DNA of 35,445 bases from Bacteroidales bacterium (GTDB taxonomy: Bacteria > Bacteroidota > Bacteroidia > Bacteroidales > Prolixibacteraceae). The notes under the pieces are model-generated. The model worked only from the letters and a program-made list of their open reading frames with translations. It was not told the DNA's origin and did not search any database. The stretch's first letter is position 1; each line of letters begins with the position of its first letter. Location of the stretch: the NCBI GenBank assembly GCA_015654795.1, contig JAATGF010000081.1, positions 1 through 35,445 of the forward strand, written 5' to 3'. A program made the position numbers and the translations under genes. Below, piece by piece: positions 7,770 to 16,349 of the stretch.

Positions 7770-8996
7770 ATGGGCAAATTTATTCAAAAACAAGGAAGTT
7801 TAATTTTCATCAGAAACCAATTGCTTCATATGTCATTGATTATTTCAATTCTATGCCTTGCCCTGACGAGTTATGCAAATCAGCGCCAGATTTTAACAGG
7901 AGCAGATCAACCCGATCTCTATCTTTCAAAATTAAAAGGCAAGAATTTAGCGCTTGTGGTTAATCAAACCTCCCGAATTGGGGACCAACATCTGGTTGAT
8001 TACCTGTTGGAAAAGAAATTAACGATTAAACGGATTTTCGCGCCTGAGCATGGCTTCAGGGGTGAAGCAGGAGCCGGAGAACTGATCGATAATTCGAAAG
8101 ATCGGGACACAGGGATTCCCATTATTTCCGTCTATGGAAAAAATCGGAAAGCAAGTGCCGCGCAGCTTTCGGGTATTGATATTGTGATATTTGATATACA
8201 GGATGTTGGATGCAGATTTTACACTTACATCAGTACCTTACATTATATGATGGAAGCTTGTGCCGAAAATAATGTAATACTACTTATTCTTGACCGCCCA
8301 AATCCAAACGGGGATTACATTGACGGACCGATTCTTCAGCCTGCGTTCAGGTCGTTTGTCGGCATGGACCCTATTCCTGTCGTTCATGGTTGCACAATCG
8401 GCGAATTGGCACAAATGATCAACGGAGAAAAGTGGTTAGCAAATGACGTAAAAGTAAAACTCGAAATCATCAAAGTTGCGAATTATACCCATTCCATGAA
8501 ATACGAACCGCCTGTAAGGCCGTCGCCAAATCTACCCAATTACTTATCTATAAGACTATATCCGTCACTGTGTTTCTTTGAAGCAACCAGCATAAGTGTG
8601 GGACGCGGGACCCAATTCCCGTTTCAGGTATTAGGTTTTCCGGATCAATCGTTCGGAAACTTCGCTTTTACGCCGCAAAGCCTAAAAGGAATGGAAATAA
8701 ATCCACTGCAAAAAGATAAAAAATGTTTTGGCGAGGATCTTCGTGAATTAAAAGAAGCGCCACATTTCACCTTGTCCTATTTTATTGACTGGTTTCATAA
8801 ATTTAAAAATAAAGACGAATTTCTGACAAGAAGTCAATGGTTTAATCAGCTGATGGGCAACGATAAGGTTTTAAAGCTTATCCTCGAAGGGAAGGAAGAA
8901 GCAGAAATACGGAAATCGTGGGAGGCTGAACTGGCAAATTATGGAGCGATCCGCCAGAAATATTTGTTGTACCCCGATTTTAATTCAGCAAAATGA
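7770..8996 (+). CDS. namZ: Exo-beta-N-acetylmuramidase NamZ (DUF1343, GH171)
   Basis: The 408-residue protein is a full-length DUF1343 member, beginning at about residue 42 (LTGADQPDLYLSKLKGKNLALV) after an N-terminal signal region. Hallmarks are VVNQTS (63-68), PEHGFRG (92-98) with the conserved acidic residue proposed to be catalytic, the DIQDVGCRFYTY block and LDRPNP further on. The family was shown in Bacillus subtilis (formerly YbbC) and Tannerella to release MurNAc from the non-reducing end of glycan fragments. ATG 7770 places 20 residues before a hydrophobic core; ATG 7830 (MSLIISILCLALTSYA) is an equally plausible start. The stop overlaps the symporter start by 4 nt, and the NagZ-type fusion lies divergently upstream, so the three genes form a salvage locus. 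Confidence 0.93.
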   Translation: MGKFIQKQGSLIFIRNQLLHMSLIISILCLALTSYANQRQILTGADQPDLYLSKLKGKNLALVVNQTSRIGDQHLVDYLLEKKLTIKRIFAPEHGFRGEAGAGELIDNSKDRDTGIPIISVYGKNRKASAAQLSGIDIVIFDIQDVGCRFYTYISTLHYMMEACAENNVILLILDRPNPNGDYIDGPILQPAFRSFVGMDPIPVVHGCTIGELAQMINGEKWLANDVKVKLEIIKVANYTHSMKYEPPVRPSPNLPNYLSIRLYPSLCFFEATSISVGRGTQFPFQVLGFPDQSFGNFAFTPQSLKGMEINPLQKDKKCFGEDLRELKEAPHFTLSYFIDWFHKFKNKDEFLTRSQWFNQLMGNDKVLKLILEGKEEAEIRKSWEAELANYGAIRQKYLLYPDFNSAK

Positions 8997-10453
8997 ATCC
9001 TATTCTCGTAGCCACACTGCTCGGAGGGTATTTTCTCCTTCTGATAATTATAGCACATATCACAGGCAAATCGGCAACGACTGATGCTTTTTTCACAGCC
9101 AACCGGAAATCACCCTGGTTTGTCGTTGCATTCGGAATGATCGGGACCACAATATCAGGTGTTACTTTTATCTCAGTACCAGGTGAAGTGGGAAATTCGG
9201 CGAGTACCTATTTTCAGTTTATTATGGGTAACCTTGTTGGTTTCTGGATTGTTGCGCTCGTTCTGCTACCTGTTTATTACAAGCTCAACCTGATCTCAAT
9301 TTACTCCTACCTCGAACACCGATTTGGGTTCTATTCCTATAAATCCGGCTCCTTCTTTTTTCTCCTCTCACGGACCATTGGCGCCGCCTTTCGAATGTAT
9401 TTAGTCGCGGAAGTACTTCAACTAGCACTTTTCGATGCCCTTGGTGTGCCATTTGCTTTAACGGTTCTGATCAGCATTTTTCTGATCTGGGTTTATACTT
9501 ACCGAGGTGGCGTTAAAACCATCATCTGGACAGATTCTTTACAAACAATCTTCCTGCTTACAGCTGTGATACTGACCATCTACTATATATTTTCAAGTTT
9601 GGGTTGGTCTGCCGGAGAAACATTTCAAAAAATAAACGACCATCCATATTCGAGAATCTTTGAATGGGACATAAAGTCGGGCAAATACTTTTTCAAACAA
9701 TTTATTGCGGGTATCTTTGTTACCATCGTCATGGTTGGTCTGGATCAGGATATGATGCAAAAAAACCTCACCTGCAAAAGCTTGAAGGAATCACAAAAAA
9801 ACATGCTCACTTTCAGCGCCATTTTTGTATTTGTAGTTGCGATGTTCCTGACGCTTGGAGTCTTACTTTACATTTTTGCCGATGTAAACGGGATTAAGCT
9901 GCCACCGAAATCGGACTATCTGTTTCCAATGCTTGCGATGAACCACATGAATATAATGATTGGAATCTTCTTCTTACTTGGAATTACAGCAGCCAATTAT
10001 GCAAGCGCCGATTCGGCCCTTACATCTCTAACGACAGCATTCTGCGTTGACTTTTTGGATATTAAAAATCGACCCCAGGAACGAAGGCAATTGCTACTGC
10101 GACGCACGCATGTCGGATTTTCGCTATTGTTGTTTCTTGTGATCATGATCTTTCGGCTTATTAATGATCAGAGTGTTGTAGTAGCGGTTTTTAAAGCTGC
10201 CGGTTATACTTACGGCCCTTTACTCGGACTGTTTGCGTTTGGCCTACTCACCAAAAAACACGTTAAAGATCGTATAGTACCGCTTGTCACCATTTGTTCT
10301 CCATTTATTACATGGATGATTGAAGCATATTCGGAACAGTTGCTAAATGGATATCAGATTGGTTTTGAGATAATTATTATCAACGGAGGAATAACTTTTC
10401 TCGGATTGCTTTTCATTCAGGAAAAAAATATCGCTATCGTTAAAAAACGTTAA
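8993..10453 (+). CDS. Sodium:solute symporter (SSS family), probable amino-sugar importer
   Basis: This 486-residue integral membrane protein has about 13 hydrophobic segments and SSS-family features. The N-terminal half contains TDAFFTANRKSPWFVVAFG and GTTISGVTFISVPGEVG (TM1-TM2 region with the conserved G-x-T-x-S-G-x-T-F pattern). YRGGVKTIIWTDSLQT lies after TM5, and the second repeat contains ANYASADSALTSL, the sodium-site region. Translationally coupled to namZ through an ATGA overlap. In Tannerella a MurNAc transporter accompanies the corresponding genes, so uptake of MurNAc or a related peptidoglycan sugar is a good inference, but the substrate cannot be read from the sequence. No MurNAc kinase or etherase gene (murK, murQ) is in the window. 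Confidence 0.88.
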   Translation: MNPILVATLLGGYFLLLIIIAHITGKSATTDAFFTANRKSPWFVVAFGMIGTTISGVTFISVPGEVGNSASTYFQFIMGNLVGFWIVALVLLPVYYKLNLISIYSYLEHRFGFYSYKSGSFFFLLSRTIGAAFRMYLVAEVLQLALFDALGVPFALTVLISIFLIWVYTYRGGVKTIIWTDSLQTIFLLTAVILTIYYIFSSLGWSAGETFQKINDHPYSRIFEWDIKSGKYFFKQFIAGIFVTIVMVGLDQDMMQKNLTCKSLKESQKNMLTFSAIFVFVVAMFLTLGVLLYIFADVNGIKLPPKSDYLFPMLAMNHMNIMIGIFFLLGITAANYASADSALTSLTTAFCVDFLDIKNRPQERRQLLLRRTHVGFSLLLFLVIMIFRLINDQSVVVAVFKAAGYTYGPLLGLFAFGLLTKKHVKDRIVPLVTICSPFITWMIEAYSEQLLNGYQIGFEIIIINGGITFLGLLFIQEKNIAIVKKR

Positions 10454-10473
10454 AGAATATTGATTATTTATTT

Positions 10474-10481
10474 TATCTTTG
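10474..10481 (+). promoter_or_regulatory. Candidate -7 box upstream of the beta-helix lipoprotein
   Basis: TATCTTTG is a perfect TAnnTTTG match 63 nt before ATG 10545. No well-spaced TTTG is found (nearest is ATTG at 11 nt, or TTAA at about 19 nt), so support is partial. It suggests the two following genes may be transcribed separately from the symporter. Confidence 0.35.
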
Positions 10482-10544
10482 AAATGCTAAATTGGGTGAA
10501 GAGTCTTTCGACATGAATCAGACATAAACACTGGCAATCAAAAA

Positions 10545-11981
10545 ATGAAGCACTTATTAAATATATTATTAATTTGGGGTATGATCTCTCTCTTTTGTTC
10601 CTGTGAAAAAGAGAAAATGAGCTCATCCTCAAATGCAATTCTTCATTTTTCGTCAGACACCATTACTTTTGACACGCTTCTCACTACAATTGGATCACCA
10701 ACCAGAATCCTTCGGGCAATTAACAGAAGCAATGAAAACTTAGTAATTTCATCGGTCAGACTCGCCGGAGGGAAGCAGAGTGACTTTCGCCTAAATGTGA
10801 ACGGTGATGCATCAAATGAATCATACAATGTTCAGATCCCGGCACAGGACAGTATTTTCATTTTTGTTGAAGCTTTACTCGGGAAAAATGGAGGAAATAT
10901 TCCTTTGGTGACCGAAGATTCAATTATTTTCACCATAAATAATATTGAACAGAAAGTGCGGATATTGGCTTGGGGCCAGGATTTTGTGATGATAAAATCC
11001 AATCACATACGAACCTCGGTATGGAACAAAGATCGTCCTTATCTGGTATACAATGAAGCGTTTGTAGACTCAGGTCAGACGCTGACCGTTGAGCCTGGCA
11101 CTACCGTCTATTTTCATAAAAACGCCGGTTTGAAAGTGAAAGGAACATTAAAAGTCTTAGGAACATTCGGAGAACCTGTTGAATTTAAAGGAGATCGTCT
11201 TGAACCGGCATTCAATGATACACCTGACCAATGGAACGGAGTCATACTGTACTCGGGAAGTCATAATAACAGAATCAATTATGCGAAAATTAAAAATGCA
11301 AATATTGGTTTACAGGTCGGAACGATTGAGCACAGTGGGTATGCATCTTTAGAGCTTTCGAATACGCGAATCGAAAATATGAGTTGGTCGGGAATCTGGG
11401 CAATGAAGTCAAAGATCCTCGCTTACAATTGTGTTATTTCAAATGTAAGATACTACAATACTGCACTTTTACTGGGCGGGGATTACCAATTCTACCATAC
11501 AACCTTTGCTAATTATTACAACAAATTGTCCTCTGGTATGCGGACAACCGAAACTTTGATTGTATCGAATTACCTGGTCGACAATAATAGCGGCGCAAGA
11601 TATGTTGGCGATTTAAAAGAGGCTATCTTCGGAAATTGCATAATTACAGGCAATCGTATCAACGAACTCTCAATCTCGATGGACAAACAAGGAGCAGCAA
11701 ATTATCTCTTCGACAGAAGCCTTATCCAGATTTCAGATACCTTTAAACTTGCTGAACCCAACCGTTTTATTGACATTATCCGAAATGTAAATCCACGTTT
11801 CAAGAATCCATATAAAGGTAATTTCGAATTAGATACGTTATCGATTGTCAAGGATTACGGGAAAACGAACTACGCCAAAACATATCCTCTTGATCTAAAA
11901 TATGATAGCAGAATGAGTGATGACGGTCCCGATCTTGGGGCATTTGAACGAATCGAAAAAAAGAACAGCACAAAAAAATAG
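10545..11981 (+). CDS. Lipoprotein with right-handed beta-helix domain
   Basis: This 478-residue protein has a lipoprotein signal (hydrophobic residues 4-17, FCSC with lipidated Cys most likely C20). Residues about 30-150 look like a beta-sandwich (an Ig-like or choice-of-anchor region with TFDTLLTTIGSPTRIL). From about 180 (TLTVEPGTTVYFHKNAGLKVKG) to 420 the repeating short strands and turns fit a parallel beta-helix of the pectate-lyase/NosD type. It ends with a short segment containing PDLGAFER, typical of Bacteroidota secreted beta-helix proteins. No catalytic site can be assigned. It is 3 nt upstream of the endonuclease-fold gene, so the two are probably co-transcribed. A surface carbohydrate-binding or structural role is the conservative reading. 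Confidence 0.75.
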   Translation: MKHLLNILLIWGMISLFCSCEKEKMSSSSNAILHFSSDTITFDTLLTTIGSPTRILRAINRSNENLVISSVRLAGGKQSDFRLNVNGDASNESYNVQIPAQDSIFIFVEALLGKNGGNIPLVTEDSIIFTINNIEQKVRILAWGQDFVMIKSNHIRTSVWNKDRPYLVYNEAFVDSGQTLTVEPGTTVYFHKNAGLKVKGTLKVLGTFGEPVEFKGDRLEPAFNDTPDQWNGVILYSGSHNNRINYAKIKNANIGLQVGTIEHSGYASLELSNTRIENMSWSGIWAMKSKILAYNCVISNVRYYNTALLLGGDYQFYHTTFANYYNKLSSGMRTTETLIVSNYLVDNNSGARYVGDLKEAIFGNCIITGNRINELSISMDKQGAANYLFDRSLIQISDTFKLAEPNRFIDIIRNVNPRFKNPYKGNFELDTLSIVKDYGKTNYAKTYPLDLKYDSRMSDDGPDLGAFERIEKKNSTKK

Positions 11982-11984
11982 TTC

Positions 11985-13010
11985 ATGAAAAGAGTTCTGA
12001 AATGGATTCTTATTCTTGCTGCTATTTCCCCGACAACCAATCTGCCGGCCAAAGCACAAACCAAATACAATATTATTTTCTATAATGTTGAAAACCTGTT
12101 TGATACATGGGATGATCCAATAACACCTGATGAAGAGTTTACGCCTATGAGCGAAAGACATTGGACAAGGGAACGTTTTGAGGATAAAATTAAAATGATT
12201 TATAAAACCCTGATCACAGCAGGTAATGGTCAATTCCCTGATATAATAGGTCTTGCCGAAATTGAGAGTCTTTGGGTACTGGAACAACTGATCAGCAAAA
12301 CGCCATTAAATAAAGTTCCTTATGGCATAATTCATAAGGATTCACCCGATCCCCGGGGAATTGATGTCGCGTTACTTTTTCGTAAAGATCGGATGAGACC
12401 AATAGATTATGAGTTTATACCTGTTTCAAATGAAGGAAAATATAGTTTCAAATCACGAGATATTCTACATTTTACAGCTGAACTTGGGAAAGAGCAAATC
12501 CATTTTTTTGTAAATCATTGGCCATCAAGAAGCGGCGGCTATATCGAGACCAAGGAGAAACGGGATATAACTGCCCGAATTTTAAGAAATAGTGTTGATT
12601 CATTGTTAAATAAAAACCCGAAAACAAATATTTTGCTGATGGGCGATTTTAATGCTTCACCTAAAGAAAAATGCTTTACCACCATACTCAAAGCGCTTCC
12701 TTATCCCGGGAATAATAACCCTTTCTACTTAATAAATCTTTCGACCCTTTGGGCAAAGCATGCAGAAGGAACTATCAGGAATGCAGGCCAATGGGAAACT
12801 TTCGATCAAATGATCTGCTCAAATAATCTATTTTCAAACAATACATTACAGATAGAGATCGAACAATGTGGTATTTGCAACTTCGATTTTTTGTTGGAAC
12901 CTGATCCAACTTACCTGGGAAAAAAGCCTTTCAGAACCTATCTCGGGCCGAGGTATCATGGCGGCATTAGTGACCACCTTCCTATAAAATTCTGTATATC
13001 TGAAAAGTAA
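11985..13010 (+). CDS. Secreted endonuclease/exonuclease/phosphatase family protein
   Basis: The 341-residue protein has a signal peptide (MKRVLKWILILAAISPTTNLPAKAQ) followed by an EEP (DNase I/exonuclease III-like) fold. Visible motifs are FYNVENLFD (32-40), with the conserved Asn, LAEIES with the metal-binding Glu, NHWPSRSGG with the catalytic His, GDFNASP with the catalytic Asp/Asn pair, and SDHLPI near the C terminus. All active-site positions appear intact, so it should be a Mg-dependent phosphodiesterase or phosphatase acting outside the cytoplasm. Substrate could be nucleic acid or a phospho-compound; sequence alone does not tell. It follows the beta-helix lipoprotein gene by 3 nt. Confidence 0.88.
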   Translation: MKRVLKWILILAAISPTTNLPAKAQTKYNIIFYNVENLFDTWDDPITPDEEFTPMSERHWTRERFEDKIKMIYKTLITAGNGQFPDIIGLAEIESLWVLEQLISKTPLNKVPYGIIHKDSPDPRGIDVALLFRKDRMRPIDYEFIPVSNEGKYSFKSRDILHFTAELGKEQIHFFVNHWPSRSGGYIETKEKRDITARILRNSVDSLLNKNPKTNILLMGDFNASPKEKCFTTILKALPYPGNNNPFYLINLSTLWAKHAEGTIRNAGQWETFDQMICSNNLFSNNTLQIEIEQCGICNFDFLLEPDPTYLGKKPFRTYLGPRYHGGISDHLPIKFCISEK

Positions 13011-13469
13011 TAGTCGCAGGGAACGCCTGCACCAAACTATCTAAGTGCTTGAAATAAAGTAATGTCGCATTCACAAAAACGGGAACAAGGCGATAAGGCG
13101 ATGGGGAGAAAGGGCGACAAATTGACAGGGCGAAAAGGCGATGGGGCGAAATGGAAAAAAGGTGAAATGGAGAAAGGGTGACGAGTCAAAATTAGGTACG
13201 AACCCAACACGAACCTAACACAACGCAAACACGACGCGAGAGCGATACCAAGCCATCTGATTTATTTATTTATTTTACTGATGATAAATATGTATTGAAA
13301 TTGCACTGCGCTGCGAAAGTCCGCAAATCCCGTATTGGCAAAAGACGACATTTATTTATTCTCATTACTCAAATTCAATCATATAAGAAAAAAAGGTTAT
13401 TAAATGCGATCCGGCATTAAACCTTCGGCGCACATATCTATCAAATGGAAGAATTAATAAAATGCAACA
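13011..13469. other. Intergenic region with purine-rich phrase repeat
   Basis: No gene is supported. Bases 13077-13190 are strongly G/A biased on the plus strand, with recurring words such as GGCGAT, GGCGAAA, GGGCGA and ATGGGG. The 63-codon minus-strand frame there encodes low-complexity FxxFxPSPF-like sequence and is not a credible protein. A small hairpin GCAGG-GAAC-GCCTGC lies near 13017-13031. Beyond 13260 it is an AT-rich leader to the next gene with no clear promoter match. Confidence 0.5.
13077..13190. repeat. Purine-biased degenerate repeat tract
   Basis: Imperfect units of about 8-16 nt (GGCGATAAGGCGATGGGG, AGGGCGACAAATTGACAGGG, GGCGAAAAGGCGATGGGG) follow one another. Strand asymmetry is extreme, with the complementary strand almost all pyrimidine. 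The origin is unknown; similar wordy tracts occur between genes in Bacteroidota. Confidence 0.55.
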
Positions 13470-15965
13470 ATGAGAAAAGTATCATCACTTATATTTCTAT
13501 TAATAGTAATCTTTATTCAATTAAATGCCCAAACACCGTCATCACTGGATGGCGGAACAAAAAATTACAAAGCAACTGAGGCTGCCCTGCCCAAAAACCT
13601 GACTATCAAAGGGAAGATCGTCGAAGCCGCTACACAAACACCCATGGAATTTGCCAGTGTAGCAGTATATTCGGCATTAGACAGTTCAATCGTAGGTGGA
13701 GTCACCACTGAAGCCAACGGAACATTTGAGATTAAAAAGCTCCCGGCAGGAAAATATTTTGTTCGTGCCAATTTCATTGGCTTCGAGAAAACAACAATAC
13801 CAGATATCGTTTTAAAGCCTGCAATTCCAATAAAAGATTTGGGACAGATAGAATTATCAGTTGCCACACAACAAATCGGCGAAGCAACTGTCACCGCAGA
13901 AAAATCACGTGTTGAATTTAAAATAGATCGCCGGGTGGTAAATGTAAGCCAAGACCTTACTGCAACCGGTGGCTCAGCCGTTGAGGTTCTTGAAAATACA
14001 CCATCGGTTCAAACAGACTTCGATGGCAATGTCACACTAAGAGGCAGTTCTTCTTTTACCGTATTGATTGACGGCAAGCCGAGTGTTTTGCAAGGCAGTG
14101 ATGCCCTGCGCCAAATTCCTGCCACCAATATTGAAAACATCGAGATCATCACCAATCCATCAGCCAAATACGATCCCGACGGCTCATCCGGAATTGTTAA
14201 TGTAGTGATGAAGAAGAATATGAAAGATTCGTTTAGCGGATTGGCCAACCTTACTACCGGAATTAATGATAAATATCGTGGCGACCTAAACTTCAATTAT
14301 CGCCATAAGAAATGGAATTTTATTTTGGGAGCCGACTTCACCGATATGCATAATAAGGGGACCCGTAATACAACACAGGAAATCTATTCTGCTGATACGA
14401 TTAGCACAAGGGCGACATCAGGAGACGGAGATATGATCCGTAGAGGGAAAAGTGTAAAAGGAGGATTCGATTACACAATTAACCAAAAAACTTCGTTTGG
14501 GATGACCGGTACAGTGGGAACCCGCGGTAATGAAAATGCAAATATCGGTCAGCAACATGAATACGATAATAAAGGGACAGACCCTGTTTATAGTTATCAG
14601 GATAACAGTTCAAACAGAACGGGTAATTTCTGGAGTACTGATTTGAATTTTCAGCATAAATTCGATAAAAAAGGTCATGAACTTCAGGCATTATTCTATG
14701 TATCAGGGAATAGTGGTGACGACAAAGAAAACCAGATAAGGTATCATACAACAGACAATTGGATAAAAATTGAGGATGATTCCGTCGTTTATAACAGAAC
14801 GAATGAAACGTCAAAAGAAAACGAGTATCGCGCAAAGATTGATTATACTTTGCCACTCGGTGAGAAAGACAAATTTGAAGCTGGCTATCAGGCCCGAATC
14901 CAGAAAGAAAAAGAAATCTACAATTTCGAAGAATCACCAGATGGTGATATTTGGACTGACAATCCATTGTTTAGTAGCTCTTTTGATTACACGCAAAATA
15001 TTCACTCTATTTATTCAACCTTCTCACATTCAGGTGAAGGATTTTCGTACCAGCTTGGACTGCGCGGTGAATATACCAACAGAAAAATTGAGAGTATAAA
15101 ATCGCCGACGGCTCATAAACTCAACTTATACGACTTTTTCCCGACACTTCACTTTTCACAGAAACTAAAAAATGATTTTGAGTTTCAGGCAAGCTATAGC
15201 AGACGGCTCAACCGCCCCGATGCCGGTAGTCTCGAACCCTTTACATCCTACATGGATCAATACAACATCAGGACAGGTAATCCTGACCTTAAACCCGAAT
15301 ACACTGGTTCGTACGAACTTACCATTTTGAAACGAATAAAAACATCTTTCATTTCACTTGAAGGTTATTACAGAAATACTATGAATTTGATGACGAGGAT
15401 TCAGACACTGGGAACCGATGGCATCTTTGTCAATACAATCGCAAATGTAAACGATGATTATTCGTTGGGCGCAGAATTGATGGCCAACATTGAAGTAAAG
15501 CCCGGATTCAGAATTATCGCAAGCGGTACACTTTATAACTATTGGCTCAAAGGCGCGATCAATGGTGTAAGTATTGATCAAAACAGTACGAACTTTGACT
15601 CGCGCATAAATTTAGACATGAAACTGGCTAAAAACACACGATTACAGTTAACCGGAATCTACAGGGGAGCAACAGCTTCAGCCCAGGGAACACGCGATGC
15701 CATGATGTTTGCAAATGCTGCTTTAAAACAAGATTTTCTTAAAAACAAACTTACAGCGACTTTGCAAATGCAAGACATTTTTGGAACAATGAAATTTGCA
15801 GGCACAAGCTATGGTGAAGGTTTCAGTTCTGTATTTAAATTTCAGCGCGAGCCACGCGTACTTCAACTAACCCTAAGTTACAAGCTTAATAATTTCAAAA
15901 ATAAAGTAACACGAGATGAGAATCAAAACCAAAACAGTGAAGGAGGTAACTCAGTCGAATTCTAA
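13470..15965 (+). CDS. TonB-dependent receptor (outer membrane beta-barrel family, OMP_b-brl_3 type)
   Basis: This 831-residue outer-membrane protein starts with signal peptide MRKVSSLIFLLIVIFIQLNAQ. A carboxypeptidase-regulatory-like beta-sandwich covers about 44-130 (TIKGKIVEAATQTPMEFASV). A plug domain follows at about 150-250, with VEVLENTPSVQTDFDGNVTLRG and NPSAKYDPDGSSGIVNVVMK, and then a beta-barrel with LRGEYTNRK and NPDLKPEYTGSYEL segments. This arrangement is that of the barrel family PF14905, whose members include substrate-agnostic transport and TonB-like receptors without a SusD partner. No SusD-like gene or glycan-degrading locus is adjacent, and it is bounded by a strong terminator, so it is a single-gene unit. 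Substrate unknown. Confidence 0.9.
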   Translation: MRKVSSLIFLLIVIFIQLNAQTPSSLDGGTKNYKATEAALPKNLTIKGKIVEAATQTPMEFASVAVYSALDSSIVGGVTTEANGTFEIKKLPAGKYFVRANFIGFEKTTIPDIVLKPAIPIKDLGQIELSVATQQIGEATVTAEKSRVEFKIDRRVVNVSQDLTATGGSAVEVLENTPSVQTDFDGNVTLRGSSSFTVLIDGKPSVLQGSDALRQIPATNIENIEIITNPSAKYDPDGSSGIVNVVMKKNMKDSFSGLANLTTGINDKYRGDLNFNYRHKKWNFILGADFTDMHNKGTRNTTQEIYSADTISTRATSGDGDMIRRGKSVKGGFDYTINQKTSFGMTGTVGTRGNENANIGQQHEYDNKGTDPVYSYQDNSSNRTGNFWSTDLNFQHKFDKKGHELQALFYVSGNSGDDKENQIRYHTTDNWIKIEDDSVVYNRTNETSKENEYRAKIDYTLPLGEKDKFEAGYQARIQKEKEIYNFEESPDGDIWTDNPLFSSSFDYTQNIHSIYSTFSHSGEGFSYQLGLRGEYTNRKIESIKSPTAHKLNLYDFFPTLHFSQKLKNDFEFQASYSRRLNRPDAGSLEPFTSYMDQYNIRTGNPDLKPEYTGSYELTILKRIKTSFISLEGYYRNTMNLMTRIQTLGTDGIFVNTIANVNDDYSLGAELMANIEVKPGFRIIASGTLYNYWLKGAINGVSIDQNSTNFDSRINLDMKLAKNTRLQLTGIYRGATASAQGTRDAMMFANAALKQDFLKNKLTATLQMQDIFGTMKFAGTSYGEGFSSVFKFQREPRVLQLTLSYKLNNFKNKVTRDENQNQNSEGGNSVEF

Positions 15966-15980
15966 TCATACATAATAGTC

Positions 15981-16024
15981 AAAACGAACCCTCTCATAAC
16001 TGAAAAATGAGAGGGTTCGTTTTG
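15981..16024 (+). terminator. Rho-independent terminator after the TonB-dependent receptor
   Basis: The arm AAAACGAACCCTCTCAT (15981-15997) pairs perfectly with ATGAGAGGGTTCGTTTT (16008-16024) around a 10-nt loop. The A- and T-flanked stem would work in both directions. Confidence 0.9.
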
Positions 16025-16349
16025 TTATTTCGCACGATTAAATCAAAAGCCAAATTGTCAAGTCTATTTGCTTTCTCAAAACTTCTGTTAAGAATCGTTA
16101 AAATATACGAAAAGGCCTTTGTACAATATAGTTTTTTATTCAGATAACGAAAACAAAGAGGGTGTGCCGGGGAAAATATACCCCTGCAATTATCAATAAT
16201 ACAACAAATTAAACAGCACAATATCATTAACTAATTTATCTCTATTTAAGCATAACAAAAAGACCTGAAAATTTGCTGGTATCGTCGAGAACCAATATCT
16301 TTAGCATTCAATTACAAACCATCAAACTTTATAAGATTAATTCATTACC
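16025..16349. other. Intergenic region before the oxidoreductase gene
   Basis: No gene is seen. The segment holds AT-rich sequence and, near its right end, the promoter candidate at 16272-16303. The remaining bases show no repeat or RNA structure that I can support. Confidence 0.5.
16272..16303 (+). promoter_or_regulatory. Promoter for the Gfo/Idh/MocA gene
   Basis: TTTG (16272-16275), a 20-nt spacer and TATCTTTA (16296-16303) fit the Bacteroidota consensus with one mismatch at the last base. The ATG follows 46 nt later. Confidence 0.5.

Noticed and set aside
13037..13228. 63-codon minus-strand frame in the purine-rich tract
   Set aside because: It encodes low-complexity F/S/P sequence created by the nucleotide bias of the repeat; no start context or homology.
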